A stretch of 64,000 nucleotides of DNA from Paenibacillus brevis (GCF_018919145.1 NZ_JAHLQJ010000006.1:62001-126000), one strand, 5' to 3'. Counted from the first letter of the stretch, positions 52,675 through 61,671 are shown. Notes: generated by a model not told the origin, from the sequence alone. Translations and numbers: made by a program.

Positions 52675-52808
52675 TGTGTTTCCTCCCTCAAAATTGAGCT
52701 ACATTCACATATGTATGCTGGAATGCTCTATTTATTTATAAATGATTTTCCAAAATACGACAATGTTCCTTTTGTACTATTTTATGCTTCCTTTTTCCTA
52801 TCTCTGAT

Positions 52809-52837
52809 TTGTGCATGAAATAATTCAAAATTAATAT
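52809..52837 (+). promoter_or_regulatory. Candidate promoter of the cellulase gene
   Basis: TTGTGC (52809-52814) and TAATAT (52832-52837) are 17 bp apart. Confidence 0.5.
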
Positions 52838-52875
52838 GGTATTGGCCTCCAGAAAATTGTGGTAACCTTAAAAAA

Positions 52876-52889
52876 AGAAAACGCTTACA
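52876..52889 (+). promoter_or_regulatory. cre-like catabolite repression site
   Basis: AGAAAACGCTTACA differs from the CcpA consensus TGWAARCGYTWNCA only at its outermost left positions and keeps the AAACGCTT core. It lies about 40 bp downstream of the candidate promoter -10, where CcpA could block elongation. Catabolite repression is usual for secreted cellulases. Confidence 0.6.
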
Positions 52890-52922
52890 ATAAATTGTCG
52901 CGAAAGGGAGGAACATGAATCC

Positions 52923-54647
52923 ATGAGTAGTAGAAAGAAATTCCGCTCGATCACCGCATTCGCCATGGCGGCCATGATGGCGGTATCCTTGCTGTCCTCA
53001 GCAGTATCCGCTGCCGCGGAGGAACTGAAAGCACCGGATACGAGATCAAGTATCAGCGCTTATGCCGAGGCCATGCAGCCGGGCTGGAACTTGGGCAACA
53101 CCCTTGATGCTACAGGGGACGATGAGACATCCTGGGGGAATCCGCGTGTCACAAAGGAGTTAATTCAGCAAATTGCCGCTGAAGGCTACAAGAGCATTCG
53201 CATACCTGTAACCTGGGGACAGCACATGGGTGAAGCTCCGGACTACACCATTGACCCGGCGTATATGGAACGTGTTCAAGAGGTGGTAGGCTGGGCACTG
53301 GATGCCGATCTCTATGTCATGATCAATATGCATCATGATTCCTGGCAATGGATCAGCTATATGGAGAGCAACCATGATGAAGTGCTGGCTAAATATAATG
53401 CGGCATGGACGCAAATTGCAGACCGCTTCAAGAACCATTCAGAAAAGCTGATGTTTGAAGCGATTAATGAGCCTAGATTTACAGATGGAGGCACGACGGA
53501 CAGAGAGAAGCAATATGAGATGCTGAAGGAATTGCTTGTCTCGTTCCACAAGATTGTGAGAGCTTCCGGAGGTGAGAATGGAGTACGTCCTCTGGTTATT
53601 CCTACACGCGAGACATCACCGGCTCAGGAAGACCTGGATGCACTGTATGAGACGATTCGGGAATTCAACGATCCGAATCTGATCGCAACGGTTCACTTCT
53701 ATGGATTCTGGCCGTTCAGCGTTAACATTGCCGGGTACTATAAGCTGGAGCAAGATACGATGAATGATATGATTACGACGTTCGACAATGTCCGCAATAC
53801 GCTGGTCTCCAAAGGAATTCCGGTCATTCTCGGTGAATATGGCTTATTGGGATTCGATAAGAATACAAGCGTTATTGAGCAAGGCGAGAAGCTGAAGTTT
53901 TTTGAAAATCTGATGCATGTGCTTAAGGAACGGCATATTACGCATATGCTCTGGGATAACGGGCAGCACTTAAAGCGGACAGAGCTCGTATGGTCTGATC
54001 CGGAGCTCATCCATATCATGAAGGCAGGATGGGAGCAGCGTGCTTCAACGGCTGAAACTGATCTTGTCTACTTGAAATACGGGGAAGAAATCAAGGATGT
54101 AAAGGTTCCATTGAATCTGAACGGCAACGAGCTTACTGGACTATATAACGGATCTACGCAGCTGGAGGAAGGTAAAGACTATGAACTGGCTGGTACGGAG
54201 CTGACCCTGAAGGCTAGTCTGCTGACCCGGGTAACGAAGGCAGGGCATCTGGGTCAGAATGCTATTTTATCCGCCAAGTTTAGTTACGGACCTGACTGGA
54301 GATTAAAGGTAGTCGTCTATGAATTGCCTCAATTGGGAGACACGGCTGGAACAGTAGATAACTTTGCTATTCCAACGCTCTTCAACGGTAATCGTCTGGC
54401 GACCATGGAGGCAATCTATAATGATGGCAGCTTCGCAGGCCCTCAGAACTGGACATCATATAAGGAATATGCCTACACCTTCATACCTGACTTTATGAAG
54501 GACCAGATTATCATTTCCGAGAATTTCTTCAATGAAACAAATGACGGAGAAGTAACCCTGAAATTCCACTTCTGGGGTGGGGATATTGTGAGCTACAAAA
54601 TAACGAAATCAGGTACACAGGTTACAGGAAAGGCCGTTACAGAGTAA
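52923..54647 (+). CDS. Secreted GH5 endoglucanase with Ig-like and CBM46-like domains
   Basis: A 574-residue cellulase hydrolysing beta-1,4-glucans outside the cell. The signal peptide is 1-31 (ending SAVSAAA). The GH5 catalytic domain runs about 40-375 with MQPGWNLGNTLDA, the acid/base Glu183 (FEAINEPRF) and nucleophile Glu305 (VILGEYGLLG). Residues about 380-470 look like the Ig-like CBM_X2 module. Residues 475-574 resemble CBM46 (IPTLFNGNRLATMEAIYNDG, LKFHFWGGDIVSYKI), the layout of the Bacillus halodurans Cel5B type. AGGGAGG precedes the ATG at 52923. Confidence 0.93.
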   Translation: MSSRKKFRSITAFAMAAMMAVSLLSSAVSAAAEELKAPDTRSSISAYAEAMQPGWNLGNTLDATGDDETSWGNPRVTKELIQQIAAEGYKSIRIPVTWGQHMGEAPDYTIDPAYMERVQEVVGWALDADLYVMINMHHDSWQWISYMESNHDEVLAKYNAAWTQIADRFKNHSEKLMFEAINEPRFTDGGTTDREKQYEMLKELLVSFHKIVRASGGENGVRPLVIPTRETSPAQEDLDALYETIREFNDPNLIATVHFYGFWPFSVNIAGYYKLEQDTMNDMITTFDNVRNTLVSKGIPVILGEYGLLGFDKNTSVIEQGEKLKFFENLMHVLKERHITHMLWDNGQHLKRTELVWSDPELIHIMKAGWEQRASTAETDLVYLKYGEEIKDVKVPLNLNGNELTGLYNGSTQLEEGKDYELAGTELTLKASLLTRVTKAGHLGQNAILSAKFSYGPDWRLKVVVYELPQLGDTAGTVDNFAIPTLFNGNRLATMEAIYNDGSFAGPQNWTSYKEYAYTFIPDFMKDQIIISENFFNETNDGEVTLKFHFWGGDIVSYKITKSGTQVTGKAVTE

Positions 54648-54669
54648 AACCTGTGCTTGGCTGACCCAT

Positions 54670-54712
54670 ATAGAGAGGCGTCCCGAGAGGGGCGCTTCTT
54701 ATCTTTTTAAAA
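54670..54712 (+). terminator. Terminator after the cellulase gene
   Basis: AGAGGCGTCCC and GGGGCGCTTCT pair around GAGA and are followed after four bases by CTTTTT. Confidence 0.7.
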
Positions 54713-54820
54713 AGACTTGCCCATTGGAGAATTCTGGGTTATGATATGAGTCCTTCTTACAAAGTCGCCTTGTCTGAAGCGAACGGAGAAGCCGTTCGAG
54801 AAGCTTATCGGAGGTGTTGT

Positions 54821-55597
54821 ATGCTTTATTTCACGCTGGCCTCAAAGGCCTATGCCCGAAATTTGCAATATCGCGGAGCTCATTTGATTCATAATCTCGC
54901 GAGTGCCATGTTCGGGTTCATCTACGCCAGTATCTGGATTGGAGTGGGTGATCATGCTTCACTGGGTACCTATGGAATTCAGGGAATGGTTAGCTATATC
55001 TCCTTTACCCAAGCCGCACTTTGGGTGACCAGCTTCATCTCTAACGGTCTTGGCATTCCGCAGAGTGTCAGAACCGGTCACATCTCGTTAGACCTGATGC
55101 GTCCTGTTCACTTGTTCAGCCATCTGATGGCTCGAGAGTGGGGACAAATCGCCTACCAGTTTATCTACAAATCCATCCCGATTTATCTCATCTATGTCTT
55201 TGTATTCTCGCTGCAGCTTCCCATGCAATGGACAACCTATTGCCTAACAGCGCTTAGTCTTGCAGGCGCGTCCTATCTGGCGATTTGTATGAATTACCTG
55301 ATCGGCATTAGTGCGCTGTGGACGACAGAATCCTCCTGGCTCTATTGGGGCAATCATGCCCTGATCAACCTGCTCTCGGGGTTCTTCATTCCCTTGGAGT
55401 GGCTGCCCGGTGGACTGGAGAAGCTCTCGTGGATCTCGCCCTACCCTTATTTGCTCTATGTGCCGACATCCATGTATCTGGAACGGGGCAACATAGCCTG
55501 GCTCGGAGGCACTTTGATCTGGTGCGTGCTTATGACCGCCGTCTGCCTGTTGGCAACGCGGGTTGCCAGACGCAAGGTGGAGGTGCAGGGAGGATGA
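54821..55597 (+). CDS. ABC-2 type exporter permease (COG4587-like)
   Basis: A 258-residue membrane protein with about six helices. The segment GISALWTTESSWLYWGNHALINLLSGFFIPLEWLP (quoted in two parts around residue 190) is typical of this uncharacterised group. GGAGGT with five-base spacing supports ATG 54821, although the frame opens at 54746. Its stop overlaps the next permease start (ATGA). It forms an exporter with the following two genes; the cargo is unknown. Confidence 0.86.
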   Translation: MLYFTLASKAYARNLQYRGAHLIHNLASAMFGFIYASIWIGVGDHASLGTYGIQGMVSYISFTQAALWVTSFISNGLGIPQSVRTGHISLDLMRPVHLFSHLMAREWGQIAYQFIYKSIPIYLIYVFVFSLQLPMQWTTYCLTALSLAGASYLAICMNYLIGISALWTTESSWLYWGNHALINLLSGFFIPLEWLPGGLEKLSWISPYPYLLYVPTSMYLERGNIAWLGGTLIWCVLMTAVCLLATRVARRKVEVQGG

Positions 55598-56397
55598 ATT
55601 CACTTCAAACCTGGATGCACATGTATTTGTTGCTCATTCGTACGACCGTGAGAAGTCGAATGCAGTACAAATTCAACTTTGTCATTGGCTCATTTTTAGC
55701 AGCATTCATTCAGATTTCGGAATTTCTCATGGTTGCCATCGTTCTGGCCCGATTTGGCGGCATCCGTGGCTGGTCTATTCATGAGGTCGGTTATCTGGTT
55801 GCAGTTATGACCTTGTCGAAGACCTTGTATCGAACTATAGCGGATGAAGTGCATCATCTGGAAAAATATTTAGTCAGCGGCGACTTCGACCAATTGCTGA
55901 CTCGTCCGTTGCCCGTGCTGCTGGCGCTGATGCCTCAGAGCTTCCGGATTATGATCGGCGAAGTGATGCAGGGCGGCTTCATTCTGTGGTGGTCGCTTGC
56001 GGGGATGCTGCAGGCGGGGACGATTGGCTGGCCGACCGTATGGTGGACACCGTTCATCATTCTAACGGGAGCAATCATCCTCTTCTCCATTGGTCTCGCT
56101 ACCGCAACGATTGGCTTCTGGACGACAAGAATCAGTGAGCTGCAGACATTCACAGAGGATGCGGCCCGTTCCGCGGCTCAATATCCGTTAGCCATTTACC
56201 CGAAGTGGCTGGCTTCTTTCCTGTTGTATGCCATCCCTGTCGGATTTGTTAACTACTTGCCATCACTCTATTTGGTAAAGGGGGAGTTAGGGGCGTGGGT
56301 GCTTGCGGTTACGACTGCCATGGCCCTGATCTGTCTGGCGGCGGCACTGCGATTCTGGCAGTTCGGAATTACCAAATATCAAAGTACGGGAAGCTGA
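55594..56397 (+). CDS. ABC-2 type exporter permease (COG3694-like)
   Basis: A 267-residue membrane protein with about six helices, beginning MNSLQTWMHMYLLLIRTTVR. The loop ADEVHHLEKYLVSGDFDQLL followed by TRPLPVL is characteristic of this permease type. GGGAGG immediately precedes ATG 55594, which overlaps the stop of the first permease. The second and first permeases presumably form a heterodimer. Confidence 0.86.
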   Translation: MNSLQTWMHMYLLLIRTTVRSRMQYKFNFVIGSFLAAFIQISEFLMVAIVLARFGGIRGWSIHEVGYLVAVMTLSKTLYRTIADEVHHLEKYLVSGDFDQLLTRPLPVLLALMPQSFRIMIGEVMQGGFILWWSLAGMLQAGTIGWPTVWWTPFIILTGAIILFSIGLATATIGFWTTRISELQTFTEDAARSAAQYPLAIYPKWLASFLLYAIPVGFVNYLPSLYLVKGELGAWVLAVTTAMALICLAAALRFWQFGITKYQSTGS

Positions 56398-56411
56398 GGA
56401 GGAGAGAAGAC

Positions 56412-57389
56412 ATGATTGAAGCGAGACATCTCTATAAAGAATTCAAGACACCTGCAATAAAAGGAGGGCGCTTCTCGGGCGTCAGAACCTTGTTCTCACG
56501 TGAATACCGGGTGAAGGAAGCCGTGCGGGATATCTCCTTTCAGGTGCTTCCCGGCGAATTTGTCGGTTATATCGGACCGAACGGCGCAGGCAAGTCGACG
56601 ACGATCAAAATGCTGACCGGGATTCTGCATCCAACCTCTGGAGAGGTTCGGATAAGAGGGTTGAATCCGCATCGCGAGCGCAGAAAGACTGTTCAGCAGC
56701 TGGGCGTCGTGTTCGGACAGCGCAGCCAGCTGTGGTGGGACCTGCCGGTCAAAGATTCATATGATATTCTTGCCCATATGTACCGTGTCCCGGCGGAGCT
56801 GAAAAAGCAACGCTTGGAGCGGTTTGCCGAGCTGTTGAATTTGCCCGAGTTCTGGGATACCCCGGTTCGCAAGCTTTCGCTTGGACAGCGGATGAGAGCC
56901 GATCTTGCCGCCGCGATGCTGCATGATCCGGATTTGCTCTTTCTGGATGAGCCAACGATTGGATTAGATGTGCATGCCAAGCAAGGAATCCGCGAGTTTC
57001 TTCGTCAGTTGAACAAGGAATACGGTAAGACCATCCTGCTGACCACCCATGATATGGATGATATCGAGCAGTTATGCAGCAGAGTAATGGTCATCAACCA
57101 TGGGGCATTGAGCTATGACGGGACGGTTGCGGAACTGAGGGAGAGGATTGGTCTGCCTGCGGTGATTACAGTAACTTACCGGGGAGGTTGTCAAATACCG
57201 GTCTTGGAGCAGCCGGGGTTAGTCTATCGCATCGTATCGGCGGAAGGAGAGATTCTTAGGATTGAAGCCGATCTTCGGGCTACGGGCGTTATGGAATTGA
57301 TCAAGGAGCTTGGGACATGGGGGGAGATCGCCGATCTGTCGATTGAAGGCCCAGATTTTGAAGAGGTTGTACGCCGCTTTTCCGAGTGA
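56412..57389 (+). CDS. ABC exporter ATP-binding protein (COG4586-like)
   Basis: A 325-residue ATPase. It starts MIEARHLYKEFKTPAIK after GAGGAGGAGAG. An insertion before the Walker A contains SREYRVKEAVRDISF, as usual in this group. Walker A is GPNGAGKSTT, the signature is LSLGQRMRADLAAAML, Walker B is LLFLDEPTIGLDV and the H-loop is LTTHDMDD. It energises the two permeases upstream. A C-terminal extension of about 75 residues may be regulatory. Confidence 0.92.
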   Translation: MIEARHLYKEFKTPAIKGGRFSGVRTLFSREYRVKEAVRDISFQVLPGEFVGYIGPNGAGKSTTIKMLTGILHPTSGEVRIRGLNPHRERRKTVQQLGVVFGQRSQLWWDLPVKDSYDILAHMYRVPAELKKQRLERFAELLNLPEFWDTPVRKLSLGQRMRADLAAAMLHDPDLLFLDEPTIGLDVHAKQGIREFLRQLNKEYGKTILLTTHDMDDIEQLCSRVMVINHGALSYDGTVAELRERIGLPAVITVTYRGGCQIPVLEQPGLVYRIVSAEGEILRIEADLRATGVMELIKELGTWGEIADLSIEGPDFEEVVRRFSE

Positions 57390-57430
57390 GGAATCAAGAT
57401 CATGCCCTTTTTGAAGTTAGGTTTGAATTC

Positions 57431-57459
57431 TTGACATTTAAATTTCTTCATCATACATT
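57431..57459 (+). promoter_or_regulatory. Promoter of the glycine riboswitch transcript
   Basis: A perfect TTGACA (57431-57436) and TACATT (57454-57459) are 17 bp apart, about 30 bp before the aptamer. Confidence 0.7.
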
Positions 57460-57489
57460 GATATCAAATAGATGAACTGCGAATGATGA

Positions 57490-57693
57490 AGTTGGGAGAG
57501 TTCGCCTGGGCTAATTGGGCGGCACCGAAGGAGCAAAGGATCGGCACTTGCGAACCGGTCAAGAATCTCTCAGGTATAAGGACCAGCCTCTGACGCAACT
57601 CTGGAGAGAGCATACCAGCCACCCAAGGGGTACATGTTATCGGATATCATTCCGGATAGCATTAAACTTTCAGGTAACGGGGACAGAGATAAG
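57490..57693 (+). promoter_or_regulatory. Tandem glycine riboswitch
   Basis: Two gcvT-type aptamers are recognisable. The first has GGGAGAG, GGCACCGAAGGAGCAAAGG and ATCTCTCAGGTATAAGGACC. The second has TGGAGAGAG, CCACCCAAGGGG and AAACTTTCAGGTAACGGGGA, ending ACAGAG. A terminator follows at once and shares the GGACAGAG segment, so ligand binding should prevent termination (ON switch). It controls sdaAB-sdaAA. Confidence 0.9.
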
Positions 57694-57723
57694 GCAGCAG
57701 CCTTGTTTCTCTGTCCTTTCTTT
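57680..57723 (+). terminator. Expression-platform terminator of the glycine riboswitch
   Basis: GGACAGAGA and TCTCTGTCC with inner GGC/GCC form a stem followed by TTTCTTT. The 5' arm overlaps the 3' end of the second aptamer. Confidence 0.85.
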
Positions 57724-57779
57724 ACGTCAATTTACTATAGATGCAATTTCATGACGGAGAACACGCGGGAGAGATAACG

Positions 57780-58445
57780 ATGAGATTTAAAAATGTATTT
57801 TCCATAATCGGTCCAGCCATGATTGGCCCCTCCAGCTCTCATACGGCGGGGGCGGTGCGAATCGGGAGGTTTGCACGTCAGTTGCTGGGCGAGCAGCCGT
57901 CGGTAGCACACATATGCTTCTACGATTCGTTTGCCGAAACTTACTCGGGACATGGGACCGATTTAGCTGTTGTCGGCGGCATAATGGACTGGAGAACGGA
58001 TGACGAGCGGATCCGTGATTCTGTCCGAATTGCAGGCGAAGCCGGGATAGAGCTTCATTTCACCACGGGAATTGCTCCGGGTGTGCATCCGAATACGGTT
58101 AAAATCAAGCTGTCCTCGGATCAGAATGAAGTGGAAGTGATCGGCGCATCGATCGGCGGAGGGACCATTGTGATCCGGCAAGTAAACGGATTTGAGATCA
58201 AATGCACAGGAGAACTTCCAACCCTCGTGATCGGTCATGGTGACCGGCAAGGCGTACTGGCAGGCATTACAGCCCTGTGTGATAAAGAGAATGTCAACAT
58301 CGGATATATTAATACGGATCGGGTTGGGCGAACGAGCGAGGCTTTGACTGTAGTTGAAGCTGACTCGAGGATCCCGGAGCATTTGATCGAAGCTATTCGT
58401 GCGCTGCCTTATGTCAACCGGGTAGTTTTCATTCATTTAGATTGA
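57780..58445 (+). CDS. sdaAB: L-serine dehydratase, beta subunit
   Basis: A 221-residue subunit of the iron-sulfur L-serine deaminase that makes pyruvate and ammonia. N-terminal FSIIGPAMIGPSSSHTAGAVR is the family hallmark, and a C-terminal ACT domain covers about 145-221 (LVIGHGDRQGVLAGITALCD). GGGAGAG precedes ATG 57780, though the frame opens at 57741. It is expressed from the glycine riboswitch leader. Confidence 0.94.
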   Translation: MRFKNVFSIIGPAMIGPSSSHTAGAVRIGRFARQLLGEQPSVAHICFYDSFAETYSGHGTDLAVVGGIMDWRTDDERIRDSVRIAGEAGIELHFTTGIAPGVHPNTVKIKLSSDQNEVEVIGASIGGGTIVIRQVNGFEIKCTGELPTLVIGHGDRQGVLAGITALCDKENVNIGYINTDRVGRTSEALTVVEADSRIPEHLIEAIRALPYVNRVVFIHLD

Positions 58446-58501
58446 TTGAGCGGCTTACCCTGATTAACGGATTCTACAACCCATAGAAGGAGAAAATAGA
58501 C

Positions 58502-59383
58502 ATGCGGTTTCGTAACTTGAAGGAGCTTGCGGCTCTCTGTGTGAAGGAAGAGAAGAGTATTGCCCGGATTATGCTGGAGGACCAGGCGGAAGAGAGCGGT
58601 CAAAGTGTGGAAGAGATTCTCAAGGTGATGGGTGAATACTATGAGATCATGAAGACTGCGGTTCATAAAGGGCTGACGGAGGATATCACCTCGACCAGCG
58701 GTCTAACGGGGGGAGATGCGAAGCGGGTCGAGAGCTACCGGTTGTCAGGGACTCCCGCCGTGGGGGATATCGCTGCCCAAGCCATGACTTATGCGCTATC
58801 CGTCTCCGAGGTTAATGCCTCCATGGGGCGGATCGTCGCCACGCCAACGGCAGGCTCCTGCGGTATTATACCAGGGGTGTTCGTCAGTGCGCAGGAAAGA
58901 TTCGGCTGGGAGGATGAACATCTCGTTCACGGATTGTTCTGCGCCGGAGCAATCGGTTACGTTATTGCGAACAATTCCTTTATCTCCGGTGCAGAGGGCG
59001 GCTGTCAGGCGGAGGTCGGCTCTGCGATCGGAATGGCGGCCGGCGCCATGGTTGAACTGCGTGGAGGCACACCGGAACAGGCTGTACATGCTGTAGGACT
59101 TGCGCTGAAAAATACACTGGGTCTGATTTGCGATCCGGTAGGCGGCCTGGTCGAGATTCCGTGTATCGTCCGTAACGGATTCGGAGCCGTAAATGCGCTC
59201 GCTGCGGCAGACATGGCGCTGGCCGGAGTGAGAAGTGTCATTCCTTCCGACGAAGTTATTGATGTGATGCTGGAGGTCGGTTCATCCATGCCGAGCCGGC
59301 ATCGGGAGACCGCTCAAGGGGGCTTGGCACAGACGCCAACCGGCCGTAAGATTATGAAGGAGCTTCTTATCCGGCAAAAATAA
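58502..59383 (+). CDS. sdaAA: L-serine dehydratase, iron-sulfur-dependent, alpha subunit
   Basis: A 293-residue subunit. Cysteines for the Fe-S cluster are likely in TPTAGSCGIIPGVF, GLFCAGAIGYV, EGGCQAEVGSA and GLICDPVGGLVEIPCIVRNG. The C terminus has GSSMPSRHRETAQGGLAQTP. AGAAGGAGAAAA precedes the ATG. It follows sdaAB by 56 bp and shares its riboswitch. Confidence 0.95.
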   Translation: MRFRNLKELAALCVKEEKSIARIMLEDQAEESGQSVEEILKVMGEYYEIMKTAVHKGLTEDITSTSGLTGGDAKRVESYRLSGTPAVGDIAAQAMTYALSVSEVNASMGRIVATPTAGSCGIIPGVFVSAQERFGWEDEHLVHGLFCAGAIGYVIANNSFISGAEGGCQAEVGSAIGMAAGAMVELRGGTPEQAVHAVGLALKNTLGLICDPVGGLVEIPCIVRNGFGAVNALAAADMALAGVRSVIPSDEVIDVMLEVGSSMPSRHRETAQGGLAQTPTGRKIMKELLIRQK

Positions 59384-59405
59384 ACCCCGCCTGAGTCGGG
59401 CGGGG
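59376..59405 (-). terminator. Terminator for the minus-strand operon
   Basis: On the minus strand CCCCGCCCGACTCAGGCGGGG forms a stem (arms CCCCGCC/GGCGGGG) followed by TTTATTTTT. The T tract lies over the end of sdaAA. Confidence 0.8.
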
Positions 59406-59415
59406 ACAGAAGAAT

Positions 59416-60000
59416 CTAAATCTGCTGTTTGTGGGTGATAAAGGTTTTCACGGCCGGAGGAATATAGTGCTGGAACTGGTTCAAAAGCTCCTTGGGGTAT
59501 TCTTGAACCAATAGAGCGGAGACGAACTTTTCCTGAAGGAATTGTTCTTTCGACATATGGTGGAACAGGGCGATCAACGGATCATAGTAATGTTGAATAT
59601 TCAGCAAGCCGCAAGGCTTCTGGTGTAGCCCCAGCTGAGCCCAGGTGAAGATCTCGAAAAATTCATCCATGGTACCTGCGCCGCCTGGAAGAACTACGAA
59701 GCCGTCGGCCAATTCAGCCATCTTTGCTTTTCGCTCATGCATGGAGCTTACAGTAATCAGCTCGGTCAAACCGGGATGAGCCAGTTCCTTGCTCCTCAGG
59801 AAATCAGGCAGCACGCCGATAGCCTTACCGCCTTGCTCAAGCACCGTATCGGCAATTGCCCCCATCAATCCATTAACAGAACCCCCGTAGACTAGCGTGA
59901 TATCGCGTTGTACAAGTTCATTGCCAAGTGCAATAGCTCCCTGGACATACACTGGTGAAGCACCGATTCCGGATCCGCAAAATACAGCCAGCCGCTTCAT
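59416..60000 (-). CDS. LOG family protein (TIGR00730; cytokinin riboside phosphoribohydrolase-like)
   Basis: A 194-residue Rossmann-fold protein. N-terminal VFCGSGIGASPVY and the nucleotide-binding motif LPGGAGTMDEFFE (about 102-114) define the LOG family. Members hydrolyse nucleoside 5'-monophosphates to base and ribose 5-phosphate; annotations as lysine decarboxylase are obsolete. It is last of three minus-strand genes (alkD, hydrolase, this gene) separated by 12 bp gaps. Confidence 0.92.
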   Translation of the reverse strand: MKRLAVFCGSGIGASPVYVQGAIALGNELVQRDITLVYGGSVNGLMGAIADTVLEQGGKAIGVLPDFLRSKELAHPGLTELITVSSMHERKAKMAELADGFVVLPGGAGTMDEFFEIFTWAQLGLHQKPCGLLNIQHYYDPLIALFHHMSKEQFLQEKFVSALLVQEYPKELLNQFQHYIPPAVKTFITHKQQI

Positions 60001-60012
60001 ACAGATCGCCTC

Positions 60013-60951
60013 CTATTTGACGTATTTATTGATGAAGCTGGTTACCTTCCCCCAATATTCCTCTCCGGCGACGGAAGCCGCTCCTGCATGGCCCGCCCCA
60101 GGGACGATGTAGATTTCCTTGTCTACTTTCGCTGCCTTATACACTTCGTGCACCATTTTGCTTGGAACAAAAGTATCGCAATCTCCATGAATGAACATCA
60201 TCGGGATCTTTGCCTTCGCTACTTGGGCTAATGCATTTGCTTGGCCGAGAGTATAACCGGCGCGGATGCGGGCGATCAGACTGGCTAGCGGAATAAGGGG
60301 GAAGGAAGGCAGACGGAAGAGAGCCTTAAGCTGATAACTGAATTCTTCCTTCGCCGAAGTGTATCCGCAATCTTCTACGATTACCTTTACTTGAGGGGGA
60401 AGAGGTTCTCCTGACGCCATCATTACAGTAGCGCCACCCATGGACACGCCATACAGAACAATTTCTGCCTGCGGGTAATCCAGCAGGATGCTGTCAACCC
60501 AACGAAGCAGATCCAGCCTATCCGGCCAACCCATGCCGATATAGCGGCCCTCGCTGCTTCCATGGCCTCGCGCATCCGGCATCAGAATGTGAAAGCCTGC
60601 TTTATAAAGCTGCATAGCCGGGCTTTTCATGGCCGCAGCTTCACTGGTGTATCCATGGGCCAATATCGCCCACTTGTTTGTTGTTGAGGGCTGGAGGATC
60701 TTGTATGCGTGCAGTTTGAGCCCGTCTGAGGATTCGATATGCTCATCCGCGACCTCAGCTTGTTCAAACCATTGATGATGGGAATCGTTCCGGCCAGCCT
60801 GCGTATCAATTGCATTGTGCGGAGCCTTGAACACGAAGGATTTATCCTTAGCGGGATTTAGCGCGAGATTATAGAAATAATTTCCGATTCCAAAGCATAC
60901 CGCCAGAAGTACTGCTACAATAATAATTCCAAGCCAGATCCATATCGTCAT
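60013..60951 (-). CDS. Alpha/beta hydrolase, membrane-anchored
   Basis: A 312-residue hydrolase. An N-terminal transmembrane anchor is at about 3-25 (IWLGIIIVAVLLAVCFGIGN). The serine nucleophile sits in LYGVSMGGATVM, with an oxyanion region in AILAHGYTSEA, an Asp in IHGDCDTFVP and His in PGAGHAGAA. It resembles the YqkD-type peptidase S9/lipase-like proteins. Start at ATG 60951 lies 12 bp after the alkD stop. The substrate is unknown. Confidence 0.9.
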   Translation of the reverse strand: MTIWIWLGIIIVAVLLAVCFGIGNYFYNLALNPAKDKSFVFKAPHNAIDTQAGRNDSHHQWFEQAEVADEHIESSDGLKLHAYKILQPSTTNKWAILAHGYTSEAAAMKSPAMQLYKAGFHILMPDARGHGSSEGRYIGMGWPDRLDLLRWVDSILLDYPQAEIVLYGVSMGGATVMMASGEPLPPQVKVIVEDCGYTSAKEEFSYQLKALFRLPSFPLIPLASLIARIRAGYTLGQANALAQVAKAKIPMMFIHGDCDTFVPSKMVHEVYKAAKVDKEIYIVPGAGHAGAASVAGEEYWGKVTSFINKYVK

Positions 60952-60963
60952 TAGTAACCAATC

Positions 60964-61671
60964 CTAACATCGCACATATTTTCGTTTAAATCCGAGCTGC
61001 CCTCGTTCAAGAAACTTCAGAATATTTCCGGCAGGCTGAAGGAGCTTGCTTTTGGTATTATTCAATTGGACCTCTATGGGCTCGAGTGCTTTAGCAGTCT
61101 CAAGCGCCTTCGCATGGAGCGGTAAATAAGAAATTCCGACGGTATAAATAAAATTGCTCATTGAGAATTTCGTGCGTGCAGGACTGTCCTGAATCGCAGA
61201 GGCTGCAAGCTCAAGCATACCCGCTATTTTCTGCTCGGAAAATTGATGATCTGGCCGGTTTCCCAGTAACCAGCAGTAACAGCTCCAGCCAGCCGACATT
61301 CGGAGCTCTTCTCCGCATGCAATCCATTTGTCCGCAACTTGCTGGGCAATGTCTGACTCCGATAAAGTTACGGCAACTACGAAATCGGACAGCATGTAAA
61401 AATAAGCCCCGTCCATCCAGCGATCATAGTCCTCTTCGGTCATCGCATTCGGATCCGCAATGATGCCGGCAAAATACATGGCGTCGTAGTTCCCAGTAGC
61501 ATAAAGCTCCTCGGCCAAAGGCTGATTAATTTTGATTTTCTTGGCAATCGGCTTCATGGCTCCGGTTGCTACGCCAAATAGCGGCTCATGCGCTCCATTG
61601 GAAATATAGATTTTCTTGGTTCGTTCCTTGCCCAGGGCTTCCAGCTCCTGCATAACGGATTCGAGATTCAT
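60964..61671 (-). CDS. DNA alkylation repair protein (AlkD-like)
   Basis: A 235-residue all-helical HEAT-repeat protein. GVATGAMKPIAKKIK near 33-47, then ELYATGNYDAMYFAGIIADP, and a Trp/Asp-containing segment (DRWMDGAYFYMLSDFV) match the AlkD family of alkylpurine glycosylases. FSMSNFIYTVGISYLPLHAKALE is the conserved C-terminal part. Exact active-site residues cannot be checked here, so it may be a related non-enzymatic HEAT protein. GGAGCATCG precedes the ATG. No LexA box is visible upstream. Confidence 0.85.
   Translation of the reverse strand: MNLESVMQELEALGKERTKKIYISNGAHEPLFGVATGAMKPIAKKIKINQPLAEELYATGNYDAMYFAGIIADPNAMTEEDYDRWMDGAYFYMLSDFVVAVTLSESDIAQQVADKWIACGEELRMSAGWSCYCWLLGNRPDHQFSEQKIAGMLELAASAIQDSPARTKFSMSNFIYTVGISYLPLHAKALETAKALEPIEVQLNNTKSKLLQPAGNILKFLERGQLGFKRKYVRC

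Noticed and set aside
57515-57754. A 79-codon plus-strand frame before sdaAB
   Set aside because: It lies across the glycine riboswitch aptamers and terminator.
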